Notes: a model not told the origin generated them from the letters alone. Counted from the stretch's first letter, positions 34,229-42,751 are shown. The stretch is DNA of 64,000 nt from Streptomyces sp. SPB162 (GCF_029504575.1 NZ_JAQFII010000001.1:6393001-6457000); one strand, 5' to 3'. Numbers and translations: made by a program.

Positions 34229-34843
34229 TTACCAGCCCGCGTCGCCGGTCAGCTCGCGGATCGCGGGCAGCGACGCGTCCCACACGGTTCCGAACCAGGC
34301 GGAGAACGGGCCGCGCTCGCGGATCTCCTCCAGCTCGGGCGGCGTCACGAAGGCGGTCTCGCCGATCTCCTCGGGGTCGGGCCGCAGCTGGGCCCGCACG
34401 AGGCCGACGAAGAGGTGGTTGAACTCCTGCTCGACCAGCCCGGACTCCGGGTCCGGGTGGTTGTAGCGGACGGTGCCGGCCTCGCGCAGCAGCGCGGGAG
34501 CCGTTCCCAGCTCCTCGGCGGTGCGGCGGGCGGCGGCCACGAACGGCGGCTCCGCCGGGTACGGGTGCCCGCAGCAGGTGTTCGACCACACACCGGGGGA
34601 GTGGTACTTGCCCATCGCCCGGCGCTGGAGCAGCAGCCGGCCCTCGTCGTCGAAGAGGAAGACGGAGAACGCCCGGTGCAGCCGGCCGGGGGCCAGGTGC
34701 GCGGACAGCTTCTCGGCGGTACCGATGGTCACACCGGCCTCGTCGACCAGCTCCAGCATGATCGGTTCCGCGACCCCGTTGCTGGAGGGATCCGTCGCGG
34801 GGGTGCCGGGCCGGCCGGTGGCGGGACTGGTGGGCATATCCAT
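34229..34843 (-). CDS. idi: Isopentenyl-diphosphate delta-isomerase, type I
   Basis: A 204-residue Nudix-fold enzyme. The catalytic Cys is in SNTCCGHPYP, the second key residue (Glu) is in LVEQEFNHLFVG, the Nudix-like helix is ARRTAEELGTAPALLREAG, and the C-terminal Trp-containing PFSAWFGTVWD is typical. It interconverts IPP and DMAPP, feeding all isoprenoids, including the hopanoids encoded 8 kb away. The first ATG is used; MPTSPATG two codons later is possible. The 558-bp spacer to the next gene holds its promoter; I see no other gene there. Confidence 0.92.
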   Translation of the reverse strand: MDMPTSPATGRPGTPATDPSSNGVAEPIMLELVDEAGVTIGTAEKLSAHLAPGRLHRAFSVFLFDDEGRLLLQRRAMGKYHSPGVWSNTCCGHPYPAEPPFVAAARRTAEELGTAPALLREAGTVRYNHPDPESGLVEQEFNHLFVGLVRAQLRPDPEEIGETAFVTPPELEEIRERGPFSAWFGTVWDASLPAIRELTGDAGW

Positions 34844-35401
34844 CCTTCGCGTTCGACGACAAGGCTTCAGTCTGCCTCACGCGCCGCACACCGAAGTGGT
34901 TGCACCGCCCGCTCCGTGTCACCCGGACGGGGTCGATGGCACAACCGCGCGGATAGGGCGCGGCAGTTGCGGGTGTGGCGCGAGGTGGTGCAGGGGTCGG
35001 TGTGGGGTGACGCACGGTGCGCGGGACGGCACCGCGTGTTGGTTTCATCTTCAATGACCTGCGGTGATGGGACGGAAGGATTCCGCCGGCGGCGTCCCCC
35101 CAACGGCGGCGTCCGGCCGCCGCCCGGCCGCTGTTTGTTGCCGGGGCCCCGGATCGACCATGATGATCACGTGGTTCGCGGGCTGGACGACCCCGGCGAA
35201 GCGCACGAGGAAGCAAACGGGTGGTGAACGGCCGCTTCCGCGGATCCGATAGCCTCTGCCGTCGTGACCGGCGCGGCGCCTCATCGCCGCCGGCACCCCC
35301 ACATGTCCAGGGAGTGAGTTCCTCTGCCGACCGCCATCCTCACCGGCCCGCCGGCTCCGGCGTCGCCGCTCGAGGGCGACCTCAGGTCGCTCGGATTCGA
35401 C

Positions 35402-37201
35402 GTGATCGAAGCGCCCGAGTCCGGAACGGAGCTGGAGACCGAGCCCGGAAACGAGTCCGGAAGCGCATCCGCGGTGGGGGCCGGAGGTCTCGCGGCGCGC
35501 GTCGCCGCGGTGCCGGCCACCGAGCGGGTGGCGATCGTCGACCGGCGCTTCGTCGGCCACACGCACGCGCTGCGGCTGGCGCTCACCGACCCCCGCTTCG
35601 ATGCCACCGCCGTCCCCGGCGCGCTCTCCGTCCAGGCCGCGGCGCGTCCCGCGCTGGCCAGGGCGCTCGCCGCCGGGCCCCCCGGCGGCCGGCTCTCCGG
35701 GAGCACCGCCACCGAGAGCCCGGCCATCGAGAGCCTCGCCACCGCCATCGAGGCGGAGGGCGTGGCCCCGCACCGTCCTGAACTCGGTGTCCTGGTGGCC
35801 GCCGTACCCGCCTCCGACGCCGAACGCGCGGCGGCCGTCGCGGCCGTCGCCGCGGTCGACGGGGAGAAGGTCCGGCTGCGCAACGCCGTCAAGGCGCGCG
35901 ACGGTTTCTTCACCACCTACTGCGTCAGCCCCTACTCCCGTTACCTCGCGCGCTGGTGCGCCCGCCGCGGGCTGACCCCGAACCAGGTCACCACCGCGTC
36001 CCTGCTCGTCGCGCTGATCGCGGCCGGCTGCGCGGCCACCGGCACCCGGCCCGGCTTCGTCGCCGCCGGCGTGCTGCTGATCGCCTCGTTCGTCCTGGAC
36101 TGCACCGACGGGCAGCTGGCCCGCTACTCGCTGCAGTACTCGACGCTCGGCGCCTGGCTGGACGCCACCTTCGACCGGGCCAAGGAGTACGCGTACTACG
36201 CCGGGCTCGCGCTCGGCGCGGCCCGCGGCGGTGACGACGTGTGGGCGCTGGCGCTCGGCGCGATGGTGCTGCAGACCTGCCGGCACGTCGTCGACTTCTC
36301 GTTCACCGAGGCCAACCACGACGCGACGGCCAACACCAGCCCGACCGCCGCCCTGTCCGACAAGCTCGACAGCGTCGGCTGGACGGTCTGGGTGCGCCGG
36401 ATGATCGTGCTGCCGATCGGTGAGCGCTGGGCGATGATCGCGGTGCTCACCGCCGTCACCACGCCGCGCACCACTCTGACCGTGCTGATCATCGGCTGCG
36501 CGCTCGCCGCCTGCTACACCACCGCGGGCCGGGTGCTCCGTTCGCTGACCCGCAGGGCCCACCGCACCGACCGGGCCGCCCAGGCGCTCGCCGAGCTGGC
36601 CGACAGCGGTCCGCTCGCCGAGGCCGTCGCCCGCGCGACCGGGCCGCTCGCCCGCCGGCTGCCGTCCTTCACGGCCCCCGCCGTGGCCCTGCTCGGCTCC
36701 GCCGCGCTGGTGGCCACCGCCGCGCTGGCCCCGTGGGGCAGCTGGTGGCCGGTGCCGGCCGCCGCCGTATACGTGCTGACCTCGGGCCTGGCCGTCGCCC
36801 GGCCGCTGAAGGGCGCCCTGGACTGGCTGGTTCCGCCGTTCTTCCGGGCGGGCGAGTACACCACGATCCTCGCGCTGGCGGCCGTCTCGGACGTGAACGG
36901 CGCGTTGCCCGCTGCTTTCGGCCTGGTGGCCGCTGTCGCCTACCATCACTACGACACGGTGTACCGCATCCGCGGCGGCACCGGGGCGCCCCCGAGGGCC
37001 CTGGTACGCGCGACCGGCGGACACGAGGGCAGGGCGTTGGCGATCACCGCGGCGGCCGCCCTCGCGCACCACACAGGTTTCACCGTCACGCTGACGGTCA
37101 TCGCCGGGGCGCTGGCACTCGTGGTGCTCACCGAGAGCATCCGGTTCTGGGTGTCGTCAGCCGCACCCGCTGTACACGACGAATCAGGAGAACCCGCATG
37201 A
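35402..37201 (+). CDS. CDP-alcohol phosphotransferase with extra N- and C-terminal domains (DUF5941 type)
   Basis: About 599 residues from the GTG at 35402. Homology-like sequence (PTAILTGPPAPASPLEGDLR) extends upstream to a CTG at 35324 behind GGGAG, so the true start is probably earlier. The N-terminal ~170 residues form a soluble domain. The core is a membrane CDP-alcohol phosphotransferase: the conserved motif DCTDGQLAR...GAWLDATFD lies near residues 235-260 with all four Asp. The linker CVSPYSRYLARWCARRGLTP resembles archaeal inositol-phosphate (DIPP synthase) enzymes. The C-terminal third has further membrane segments. It would transfer a phospho-polyol from a CDP carrier. First gene of a seven-gene block; the ATGA overlap couples it to the cytidylyltransferase. 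Confidence 0.8.
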   Translation: MIEAPESGTELETEPGNESGSASAVGAGGLAARVAAVPATERVAIVDRRFVGHTHALRLALTDPRFDATAVPGALSVQAAARPALARALAAGPPGGRLSGSTATESPAIESLATAIEAEGVAPHRPELGVLVAAVPASDAERAAAVAAVAAVDGEKVRLRNAVKARDGFFTTYCVSPYSRYLARWCARRGLTPNQVTTASLLVALIAAGCAATGTRPGFVAAGVLLIASFVLDCTDGQLARYSLQYSTLGAWLDATFDRAKEYAYYAGLALGAARGGDDVWALALGAMVLQTCRHVVDFSFTEANHDATANTSPTAALSDKLDSVGWTVWVRRMIVLPIGERWAMIAVLTAVTTPRTTLTVLIIGCALAACYTTAGRVLRSLTRRAHRTDRAAQALAELADSGPLAEAVARATGPLARRLPSFTAPAVALLGSAALVATAALAPWGSWWPVPAAAVYVLTSGLAVARPLKGALDWLVPPFFRAGEYTTILALAAVSDVNGALPAAFGLVAAVAYHHYDTVYRIRGGTGAPPRALVRATGGHEGRALAITAAAALAHHTGFTVTLTVIAGALALVVLTESIRFWVSSAAPAVHDESGEPA

Positions 37202-37948
37202 TCGGCCTCGTGCTGGCAGCCGGCGCCGGACGGCGTCTGCGTCCCTACACCGACACCCTGCCCAAGGCTCTGGTGCCGGTGGACCCGGAGGGCGCGGGCA
37301 CCACCACCGTCCTGGACCTGACCCTGGGCAACTTCGCCGAGGTCGGCCTCACCGACGCGGCCATCGTGATCGGCTACCGCGGCGAAGCCGTCGTCGAGCG
37401 CAAGGCCGCCCTGGAGAAGAAGTACGGCGTCAAACTGCATCTCGTCGAGAACGACAAGGCGGAGATCTGGAACAACGCCTACTCGCTGTGGTGCGCCCGG
37501 GACATCCTCACGGAGGGTGTGATTCTCGCCAACGGCGACACCGTGCACCCGGTCTCCGTCGAGAAGACCCTGCTGGCCGCCCGCGGCGAGGACCGTCGGA
37601 TCATCCTCGCCCTCGACACGGTGAAGCAGCTCGCCGACGAGGAGATGAAGGTCATCACCGAGGCGGGCAGGGGCGTACGGCGCATCACCAAGCTGATGGA
37701 CCCGGCCACCGCGACGGGCGAGTACATCGGCGTCACGCTGATCGAGCCGTCGGCCGCCGCCGACCTGGCAGACGCGCTGAAGACGACCTTCGAGAAGGGA
37801 CCCCGACCTCTACTACGAGGACGGTTACCAGGAGCTCGTCAACCGCGGCTTCACCATCGACACCGCGCCGATCGGCGACGTGGCCTGGGTCGAGATCGAC
37901 AACCACGACGACCTGAAGAAGGCACGGGGGATCGCGTGCCAGTACTGA
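37198..37948 (+). pseudogene. Cytidylyltransferase-like nucleotidyltransferase, +1 frameshift near the 3' end
   Basis: An NTP-transferase fold of about 249 residues: MIGLVLAAGAGRRLRPYTDT, LPKALVPV, LHLVENDKAEIWNNAYSLWC (acceptor site of phosphocholine- or polyol-phosphate cytidylyltransferases), ANGDTVHP and TGEYIGVTLIE. After TTFEK one extra G in the run 37797-37799 shifts the frame; the remainder DPDLYYEDGYQELVNRGFTI and VAWVEIDNHDDLKKARGIAC continues one frame over to TGA 37948. It should charge a phospho-polyol with CTP for the neighbouring phosphotransferases. If the shift is real, the last 48 residues are lost. Confidence 0.8.
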
Positions 37949-38997
37949 CCCGGCTGATCCCCTCGCCGGTCGTCGTCGACATCAACGGGGGCGCGCTCGC
38001 CGACCTGGCCGGCCTCCTGGCCGACCAGCGGATCTCCAGCTCGGGAAAGCTCGCCATCGCGGTCAGCGGCGGCTCCGGCCTCAAGCTGCGCGACCGGCTG
38101 GCCCCCGAACTGCCGGGCGCCGACTGGTATCCGGTCGACGGGGGCACCATCGACGCCGCCGTCAAGCTCGCCGACGCCATGCGCGGCAAGCGGTACGACG
38201 CGGTCGTCGGCCTCGGCGGCGGCAAGATCATCGACGTCGCCAAGTACGCGGCCGCCCGGGTCGGGCTGCCGATGGTCGCCGTCGCGACGAACCTGTCCCA
38301 CGACGGCATCTGCTCGCCGGTCTCCACGCTGGACAACGACAACGGGCGCGGCTCCTACGGGGTGCCGAGCCCGGTGGCGCTGGTGATCGACCTGGACGTG
38401 ATCCGCGAGGCGCCCGTGCGCTACGTGCGCTCCGGCATCGGTGACGCGATCTCCAACATCTCCGCCATCGCGGACTGGGAGTTGTCGCACCGCGAGACCG
38501 GTGAGCCGATCGACGGTCTCGCCGCCGCCATGGCCCGCTCCGCCGGTGAGTCCGTACTGCGGCACCCGGGCGGGGTGGGGGACGACCCGTTCCTCACCAC
38601 GCTCGCCGAGGGCCTGGTGCTCTCCGGCATCGCCATGTCGATCAGCGGGGACACCCGCCCGTCGTCCGGCGCCTGCCACGAGATCAGCCACGCCTTCGAC
38701 CTGCTGTACCCGAAGCGCGCCGCCGCGCACGGCGAGCAGTGCGGCCTGGGCGCCGCCTTCGCCATGTACCTGCGCGGGGCCCACGAGGAATCCGGCCTGA
38801 TCGCCCAGGTGCTGCGACGCCACGGCCTGCCGGTCACGCCCGGCGAGATCGGCTTCTCCGACGAGGAGTTCGTCAAGGCGGTGGAGTACGCGCCGCAGAC
38901 CCGTCCCGGGCGCTACACGATCCTGGAACACCTCGACCTGTCCGCAGACCAGATCAAGGACGCATACGCCGACTATGCCAAAACCATCCGTAGCTGA
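37936..38997 (+). CDS. sn-Glycerol-1-phosphate dehydrogenase-like iron/zinc alcohol dehydrogenase
   Basis: A 353-residue protein from GTG (VPVLTRLIPSPVVVDINGG), overlapping the previous gene by 13 bp. It has the G1P-dehydrogenase/AraM layout: VVGLGGGKIIDVAKYAA for NAD(P), VATNLSHDGICSPVSTLDND for the phosphate site, and metal ligands in SGIGDAISNISAIADWELSH, GACHEISHAFDLL and RAAAHGEQCGLGAAF. Archaeal and Bacillus homologues reduce dihydroxyacetone phosphate to sn-glycerol 1-phosphate, opposite in stereochemistry to normal bacterial glycerolipids. Another phospho-ketose is possible. Its place beside a cytidylyltransferase suggests that it makes the polyol phosphate that is activated. Confidence 0.85.
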   Translation: MPVLTRLIPSPVVVDINGGALADLAGLLADQRISSSGKLAIAVSGGSGLKLRDRLAPELPGADWYPVDGGTIDAAVKLADAMRGKRYDAVVGLGGGKIIDVAKYAAARVGLPMVAVATNLSHDGICSPVSTLDNDNGRGSYGVPSPVALVIDLDVIREAPVRYVRSGIGDAISNISAIADWELSHRETGEPIDGLAAAMARSAGESVLRHPGGVGDDPFLTTLAEGLVLSGIAMSISGDTRPSSGACHEISHAFDLLYPKRAAAHGEQCGLGAAFAMYLRGAHEESGLIAQVLRRHGLPVTPGEIGFSDEEFVKAVEYAPQTRPGRYTILEHLDLSADQIKDAYADYAKTIRS

Positions 38998-39754
38998 ACT
39001 CCGCCCGGTCGTGCACCCCCCCGGGGTCAAGGACCGGCGGAGCGGCGAGCACTGGGCCGGCCGGCTCTACATGCGGGAACTCTCGCTGCGCATAGACCGG
39101 CACCTGGTGGAGACGCGGGTCACGCCCAACCAGGTGACGTACGTGATGACCGTCGCCGCCGTCCTCGCCGCCCCGGCCCTGCTGGTGCCGGGGATCGCCG
39201 GCGCCGTGCTCGGCGTGGTGATGGTCCAGCTGTACCTGCTGTTCGACTGCGTCGACGGTGAACTCGCCCGCTGGAAGAAGCAGTACTCGCTGGGCGGGGT
39301 GTACCTGGACCGCATCGCCGCCTACCTGTGCGACGCCGCCGTGCTGGTCGGCTTCGGCCTGCGCGCAGCCGATCTGTGGGGCTCCGGGCGGATCGACTGG
39401 CTGTGGGCCTTCCTCGGCACCCTGGCCGCCCTCGGCGCCGTGCTGATCAAGGCCGAGACCGACCTCGTCGGCGTCGCCCGCCACCAGCAGGGGCTGCCGC
39501 CGGTCAAGGAGTCGGCGTCCGAGCCGCGTTCGTCCGGCATGGCGCTGGCCCGCAAGGCCGCGGGGGCGCTGAAGTTCCACCGTCTCGTCCTCGGGATCGA
39601 GGCGTCGCTGCTGATCCTGGTACTGGCGGTCCTGGACTCGGTCAGGGGCGACCTGTTCTTCTCGCGCCTGGGTGTCGCCGTGCTGGCCGGCATCGCGCTG
39701 CTGCAGACGCTGCTGCACCTGGTCAGCATCCTGGCCTCGAGCAGGCTGAAGTGA
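38975..39754 (+). CDS. Second CDP-alcohol phosphotransferase, non-canonical last Asp
   Basis: A 259-residue membrane protein with about six hydrophobic segments. The motif reads DCVDGELARWKKQYSLGGVY followed by LDRIAAYLCD: the first three Asp are present, but the final position (four residues after the third Asp) is Ala. That Asp is the presumed catalytic base in characterised enzymes, so the chemistry may differ or a nearby Asp may substitute. RVTPNQVTYVMTVAAVLAAP before it is typical. The start overlaps the dehydrogenase by 23 bp and the end overlaps the glycosyltransferase by 4 bp. Confidence 0.85.
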   Translation: MPKPSVAELRPVVHPPGVKDRRSGEHWAGRLYMRELSLRIDRHLVETRVTPNQVTYVMTVAAVLAAPALLVPGIAGAVLGVVMVQLYLLFDCVDGELARWKKQYSLGGVYLDRIAAYLCDAAVLVGFGLRAADLWGSGRIDWLWAFLGTLAALGAVLIKAETDLVGVARHQQGLPPVKESASEPRSSGMALARKAAGALKFHRLVLGIEASLLILVLAVLDSVRGDLFFSRLGVAVLAGIALLQTLLHLVSILASSRLK

Positions 39755-40644
39755 GTACGCCGCTGAAGCTCGGCGCGGTGATCATCACCATGGGCAACCG
39801 GCCCGCGGAACTGCGCGACCTGCTGGCCTCCGTCGCCAAGCAGGACGGTCCGCCGATCGAGGTGGCACTGGTCGGCAACGGGTCACCGCTGCCCGAACTG
39901 GACGAATCCGGACCGCGGGTGCGCACCGTCGAGCTGCCCGAGAACCTGGGCATCCCGGGCGGGCGCAACGTCGGCGTCGAGCTCTTCGGCCCGAACGGCT
40001 GCGACGTCGACGTGGTCCTGTTCCTCGACGACGACGGGCTGCTGCCCGGCACCGACACCGGGGAGCTGCTCCGCCAGGCCTTCGCGGCCGACCCGGAGCT
40101 GGGCATCGTCAGCTTCCGGATCGCGGACCCGGAGAGCGGCACCACCCAGCGCCGCCACGTACCCCGGCTGCGGGCGTCCGACCCGATGCGCTCGTCGCGG
40201 GTGACGACCTTCCTGGGCGGCGCCAGCGCGGTCCGCACGACGGTGCTGGCGCAGGTCGGCGGCCTGCCGGACGAGTTCTTCTACGCGCACGAGGAGACGG
40301 ACCTGGCCTGGCGGGCGCTGGACGCCGGCTGGATGATCGACTACCGGTCGGACATGGTCCTGCACCACCCGCTCACCGCCCCCGGCCGGCACGCGGTCTA
40401 CCACCGGATGGTGGCCCGCAACCGGGTGTGGCTGGCGCGCCGCAACCTGCCGTGGCCCCTGGTGCCCGCCTACCTCGGCACCTGGATCCTGCTGACGCTG
40501 GCCAGACGCCCTTCCGGTCCGGCCCTGCGGGCCTGGATCGGTGGCTTCCGGGAGGGCTGGGCGACGCCCTGCGGTCCCCGGCGTCCCATGAAGTGGCGCA
40601 CGGTATGGCGGCTGACCCGGCTGGGCCGGCCCCCGATCATCTGA
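39751..40644 (+). CDS. Family 2 glycosyltransferase (GT-A)
   Basis: A 297-residue glycosyltransferase from GTG (VSTPLKLGAVIITMGNRPAE). Nucleotide-sugar binding NLGIPGGRNVGVELFGPNGC, the metal-binding VVLFLDDDGLLPG, an acceptor loop FLGGASAVRTTVLAQVGGLP and the catalytic YAHEETDLAWRALDAGWMID identify a GT2 enzyme similar to rhamnosyl- or galactofuranosyl-transferases. It lacks multiple membrane helices, so it acts on a membrane-bound acceptor from the cytoplasm. It is coupled to the second phosphotransferase (GTGA), which suggests that it decorates the product of that enzyme. Confidence 0.88.
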   Translation: MSTPLKLGAVIITMGNRPAELRDLLASVAKQDGPPIEVALVGNGSPLPELDESGPRVRTVELPENLGIPGGRNVGVELFGPNGCDVDVVLFLDDDGLLPGTDTGELLRQAFAADPELGIVSFRIADPESGTTQRRHVPRLRASDPMRSSRVTTFLGGASAVRTTVLAQVGGLPDEFFYAHEETDLAWRALDAGWMIDYRSDMVLHHPLTAPGRHAVYHRMVARNRVWLARRNLPWPLVPAYLGTWILLTLARRPSGPALRAWIGGFREGWATPCGPRRPMKWRTVWRLTRLGRPPII

Positions 40645-40716
40645 CAAGCTCGAACCTGAGAGCATCGGTCGCAGTCCGGGACCCCCCTTCCCCGGACGCG
40701 CACCTTGAGGACGAAA

Positions 40717-41655
40717 GTGTCTACTGTGAGCGGAACAGCGCATGACGGCGCCGTCGCCGTGAGTGCCCCGTCGGACTCCCGGCCTGACGGAGGGCTGCCG
40801 GCTTCCGAGCTGGCGGCGAAGTACGGGCTGTCGGTCAGTGGTGCCCGGCCGGGCCTTGTGGAGTACACCCGGCAGTTGTGGGGCCGGCGGCACTTCATCA
40901 ACGAGTTCGCGAAGGCGCGGACGCAGGCGCAGTACACCGATGCGCGGTTGGGTCAGTTGTGGCAGGTGATGACGCCGTTGCTGAATGCGGCGGTGTATTA
41001 CCTGATCTTCGGGTTGTTGCTGGGGACCGATCGTGGTGTGGACAACTTCATCGCGTTCCTGGTGACGGGTATTTTCATCTTCACGTTCACCCAGTCGTCG
41101 ATCATGAGTGGTGTGAAGGCGGTGGCGGGGAACCTGGGGTTGATTCGGGCGTTGCATTTCCCGCGGGCGTCGATGCCGATCGCGTTCACGTTGATGCAGT
41201 TGCAGCAGTTGCTGATGTCGATGCTGGTGTTGTTCTCGATCGTGTTGATGACCGGTGAGGTGCCGACCTGGTCGTGGTTGCTGGCGGTGCCGGCGTTGTT
41301 CGTGCAGTCGGTGTTCAACGCGGGTCTGGCGTTGGCGGTGGCGCGGTTGGGCAGCAAGATGACGGACTTGGCGCAGTTGATGCCGTTCATCTTGCGGACG
41401 TGGATGTACACGTCGGGGGTGATGTACAGCATCGCGAACTTCACGAAGGATGCCCCGTATTTCGTGCGGGTGTTGCTGGATGTGAATCCGATCGCGGTGT
41501 ACATCGATCTGATGCGGTTCGCGTTGATCGACAGTGTGACGGCGGAGCAGATGCCGCCGCATGTGTGGGCGGTCGCGGTGGGCTGGGCGGTCGTGGCGGG
41601 TGTCGGCGGGTATGTGTATTTCTGGAAGGCTGAGGAGAAGTACGGCCGTGGCTGA
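40717..41655 (+). CDS. ABC-2 type export permease (TagG/Wzm-like)
   Basis: A 312-residue permease from GTG (VSTVSGTAHDGAVAV) behind GAGG. After a 60-residue cytoplasmic tail come ARLGQLWQVMTPLLNAAVYY, a conserved entry to the first helix, and six membrane segments including LIFGLLLG, FIAFLVTGIFIFTFTQSSIM, LMSMLVLFSIVLMTG and WAVAVGWAVVAGVGGYVYFW; FILRTWMYTSGVMYSI is typical of polysaccharide and teichoic acid exporters. It pairs with the next ATPase (8-bp overlap). Its codons are rich in TTG, GTG and other G-ending forms, unlike neighbouring genes. Confidence 0.9.
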   Translation: MSTVSGTAHDGAVAVSAPSDSRPDGGLPASELAAKYGLSVSGARPGLVEYTRQLWGRRHFINEFAKARTQAQYTDARLGQLWQVMTPLLNAAVYYLIFGLLLGTDRGVDNFIAFLVTGIFIFTFTQSSIMSGVKAVAGNLGLIRALHFPRASMPIAFTLMQLQQLLMSMLVLFSIVLMTGEVPTWSWLLAVPALFVQSVFNAGLALAVARLGSKMTDLAQLMPFILRTWMYTSGVMYSIANFTKDAPYFVRVLLDVNPIAVYIDLMRFALIDSVTAEQMPPHVWAVAVGWAVVAGVGGYVYFWKAEEKYGRG

Positions 41656-42424
41656 GCAGAGCGAATCCCGTGTGCCGACCGTGATCGCGGATGAGGTGCA
41701 CATTGTGTACCGGGTGCGGGGTGCGGGCGCCGGCAAGGGTAGTGCGACGGCTGCCCTGGGGCGGATCGTGTCGCGCAAGTCGTCGCCGAACGTGCGGTTG
41801 GTGCATGCGGTGCGGGGGGTGAGTTTCACCGCGTATCGGGGTGAGGCGGTTGGGTTGATCGGGTCGAACGGGTCGGGTAAGTCGACGTTGTTGCGGGCGA
41901 TCGCGGGTCTGTTGCCGCCGGAGAGCGGCCGGGTCTACACCGATGGCCAGCCCTCGCTGTTGGGGGTGAACGCGGCGTTGATGAACGATCTGACCGGTGA
42001 GCGGAACGTGATTCTCGGCGGGTTGGCGATGGGGATGTCGCAGGAGGAGATCCGCGAGCGGTATCAGGGGATCGTGGAGTTCTCGGGGATCAACGAGAAG
42101 GGTGATTTCATCTCGTTGCCGATGCGCACGTATTCCTCGGGTATGGCGGCGCGGCTGCGGTTCTCGATCGCGGCGGCCAAGAACCATGACGTGCTGATGA
42201 TCGACGAGGCGCTCGCCACGGGCGACCGCTCCTTCCAGCGCCGCTCCGAGGCCCGTATTCGTGAGCTGCGCAAGGAGGCGGGCACGGTCTTCCTGGTCAG
42301 TCACAACAACAAGTCGATCCGTGACACCTGCGACCGGGTGCTGTGGCTGGAGAAGGGCGAGCTCCTGATGGACGGCCCCACCGACGACGTGCTGAAGGCC
42401 TACGAAGAGGCCAGCAACAAGTAG
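41648..42424 (+). CDS. ABC export ATPase (TagH/Wzt-like)
   Basis: A 258-residue ATPase from GTG (VAEQSESRVPTVIADEVHIV). Walker A GLIGSNGSGKSTLLRAIAGL, Q-loop PSLLGVNAALMNDLTGERNV, signature YSSGMAARLRFSIAAAKNHD, Walker B VLMIDEALATGD and switch VFLVSHNNKS match the TagH/Wzt group. It lacks the C-terminal substrate-binding extension of many Wzt proteins, so export is probably not tied to recognition of a terminal cap. Codon use changes near 42180 from TTG-rich to the C-ending form normal for this genome. It ends before a strong terminator that closes the block. Confidence 0.9.
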   Translation: MAEQSESRVPTVIADEVHIVYRVRGAGAGKGSATAALGRIVSRKSSPNVRLVHAVRGVSFTAYRGEAVGLIGSNGSGKSTLLRAIAGLLPPESGRVYTDGQPSLLGVNAALMNDLTGERNVILGGLAMGMSQEEIRERYQGIVEFSGINEKGDFISLPMRTYSSGMAARLRFSIAAAKNHDVLMIDEALATGDRSFQRRSEARIRELRKEAGTVFLVSHNNKSIRDTCDRVLWLEKGELLMDGPTDDVLKAYEEASNK

Positions 42425-42471
42425 CCGGCCGGCGGACCGGAACAGGGGTCGGCGCCACCACACGGACGATC

Positions 42472-42502
42472 GGGCCCCGCCGGGCAGGAACCGGCGGGGC
42501 CC
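42472..42502 (+). terminator. Terminator closing the polyol-phosphate/ABC block
   Basis: GGGCCCCGCCGG (42472-42483) pairs perfectly with CCGGCGGGGCCC (42491-42502) around a 7-nt loop, followed by CGTCCGTTCGTCCTT. Confidence 0.85.
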
Positions 42503-42664
42503 GTCCGTTCGTCCTTCTCGCCGCCAGGACCCCGCGCCCGTCGCCGGCGGGGATTCGCACCCGCCTCATGCGCCCCTCCTGTGGGCGTCAACCGGCGCTG
42601 GCGATAGCCCGATTGGCGGCGGACGGGGGTAATCCGAAGGGAATCCCGGCTGTCGCCCGCGCCC

Positions 42665-42678
42665 CCGGCGTACGCCGG
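42665..42678. promoter_or_regulatory. 14-bp perfect palindrome upstream of the hopanoid operon
   Basis: CCGGCGTACGCCGG is fully self-complementary. With the palindrome at 42737 it lies in the presumed promoter region of hpnC. The stretch 42503-42780 otherwise holds no gene that I can support. Confidence 0.45.
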
Positions 42679-42736
42679 TGACCTGCCCGACGTAAGCTGT
42701 AGCGGTGCTCCGGGGCGGGCGCGGCGTGTCCGAAAT

Positions 42737-42751
42737 GGGAAGATTCTTCCC
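42737..42751. promoter_or_regulatory. 15-bp perfect dyad (GGGAAGA-T-TCTTCCC)
   Basis: A perfect inverted repeat with a single central base, 30 bp upstream of the small ORF that precedes hpnC. It is a candidate operator or short RNA hairpin for control of the hopanoid operon. Confidence 0.5.

Noticed and set aside
35051..37072. 673-aa minus-strand open frame opposite the CDP-alcohol phosphotransferase
   Set aside because: It is composed of Gly/Arg/Gln/Val shadow sequence of a GC-rich gene; the plus strand carries the conserved motifs and membrane segments.
39883..41829. 648-aa minus-strand open frame opposite the GT2 and exporter genes
   Set aside because: It is rich in His, Arg and Gln from reverse-complemented GC3 codons; both genes on the plus strand are clear.
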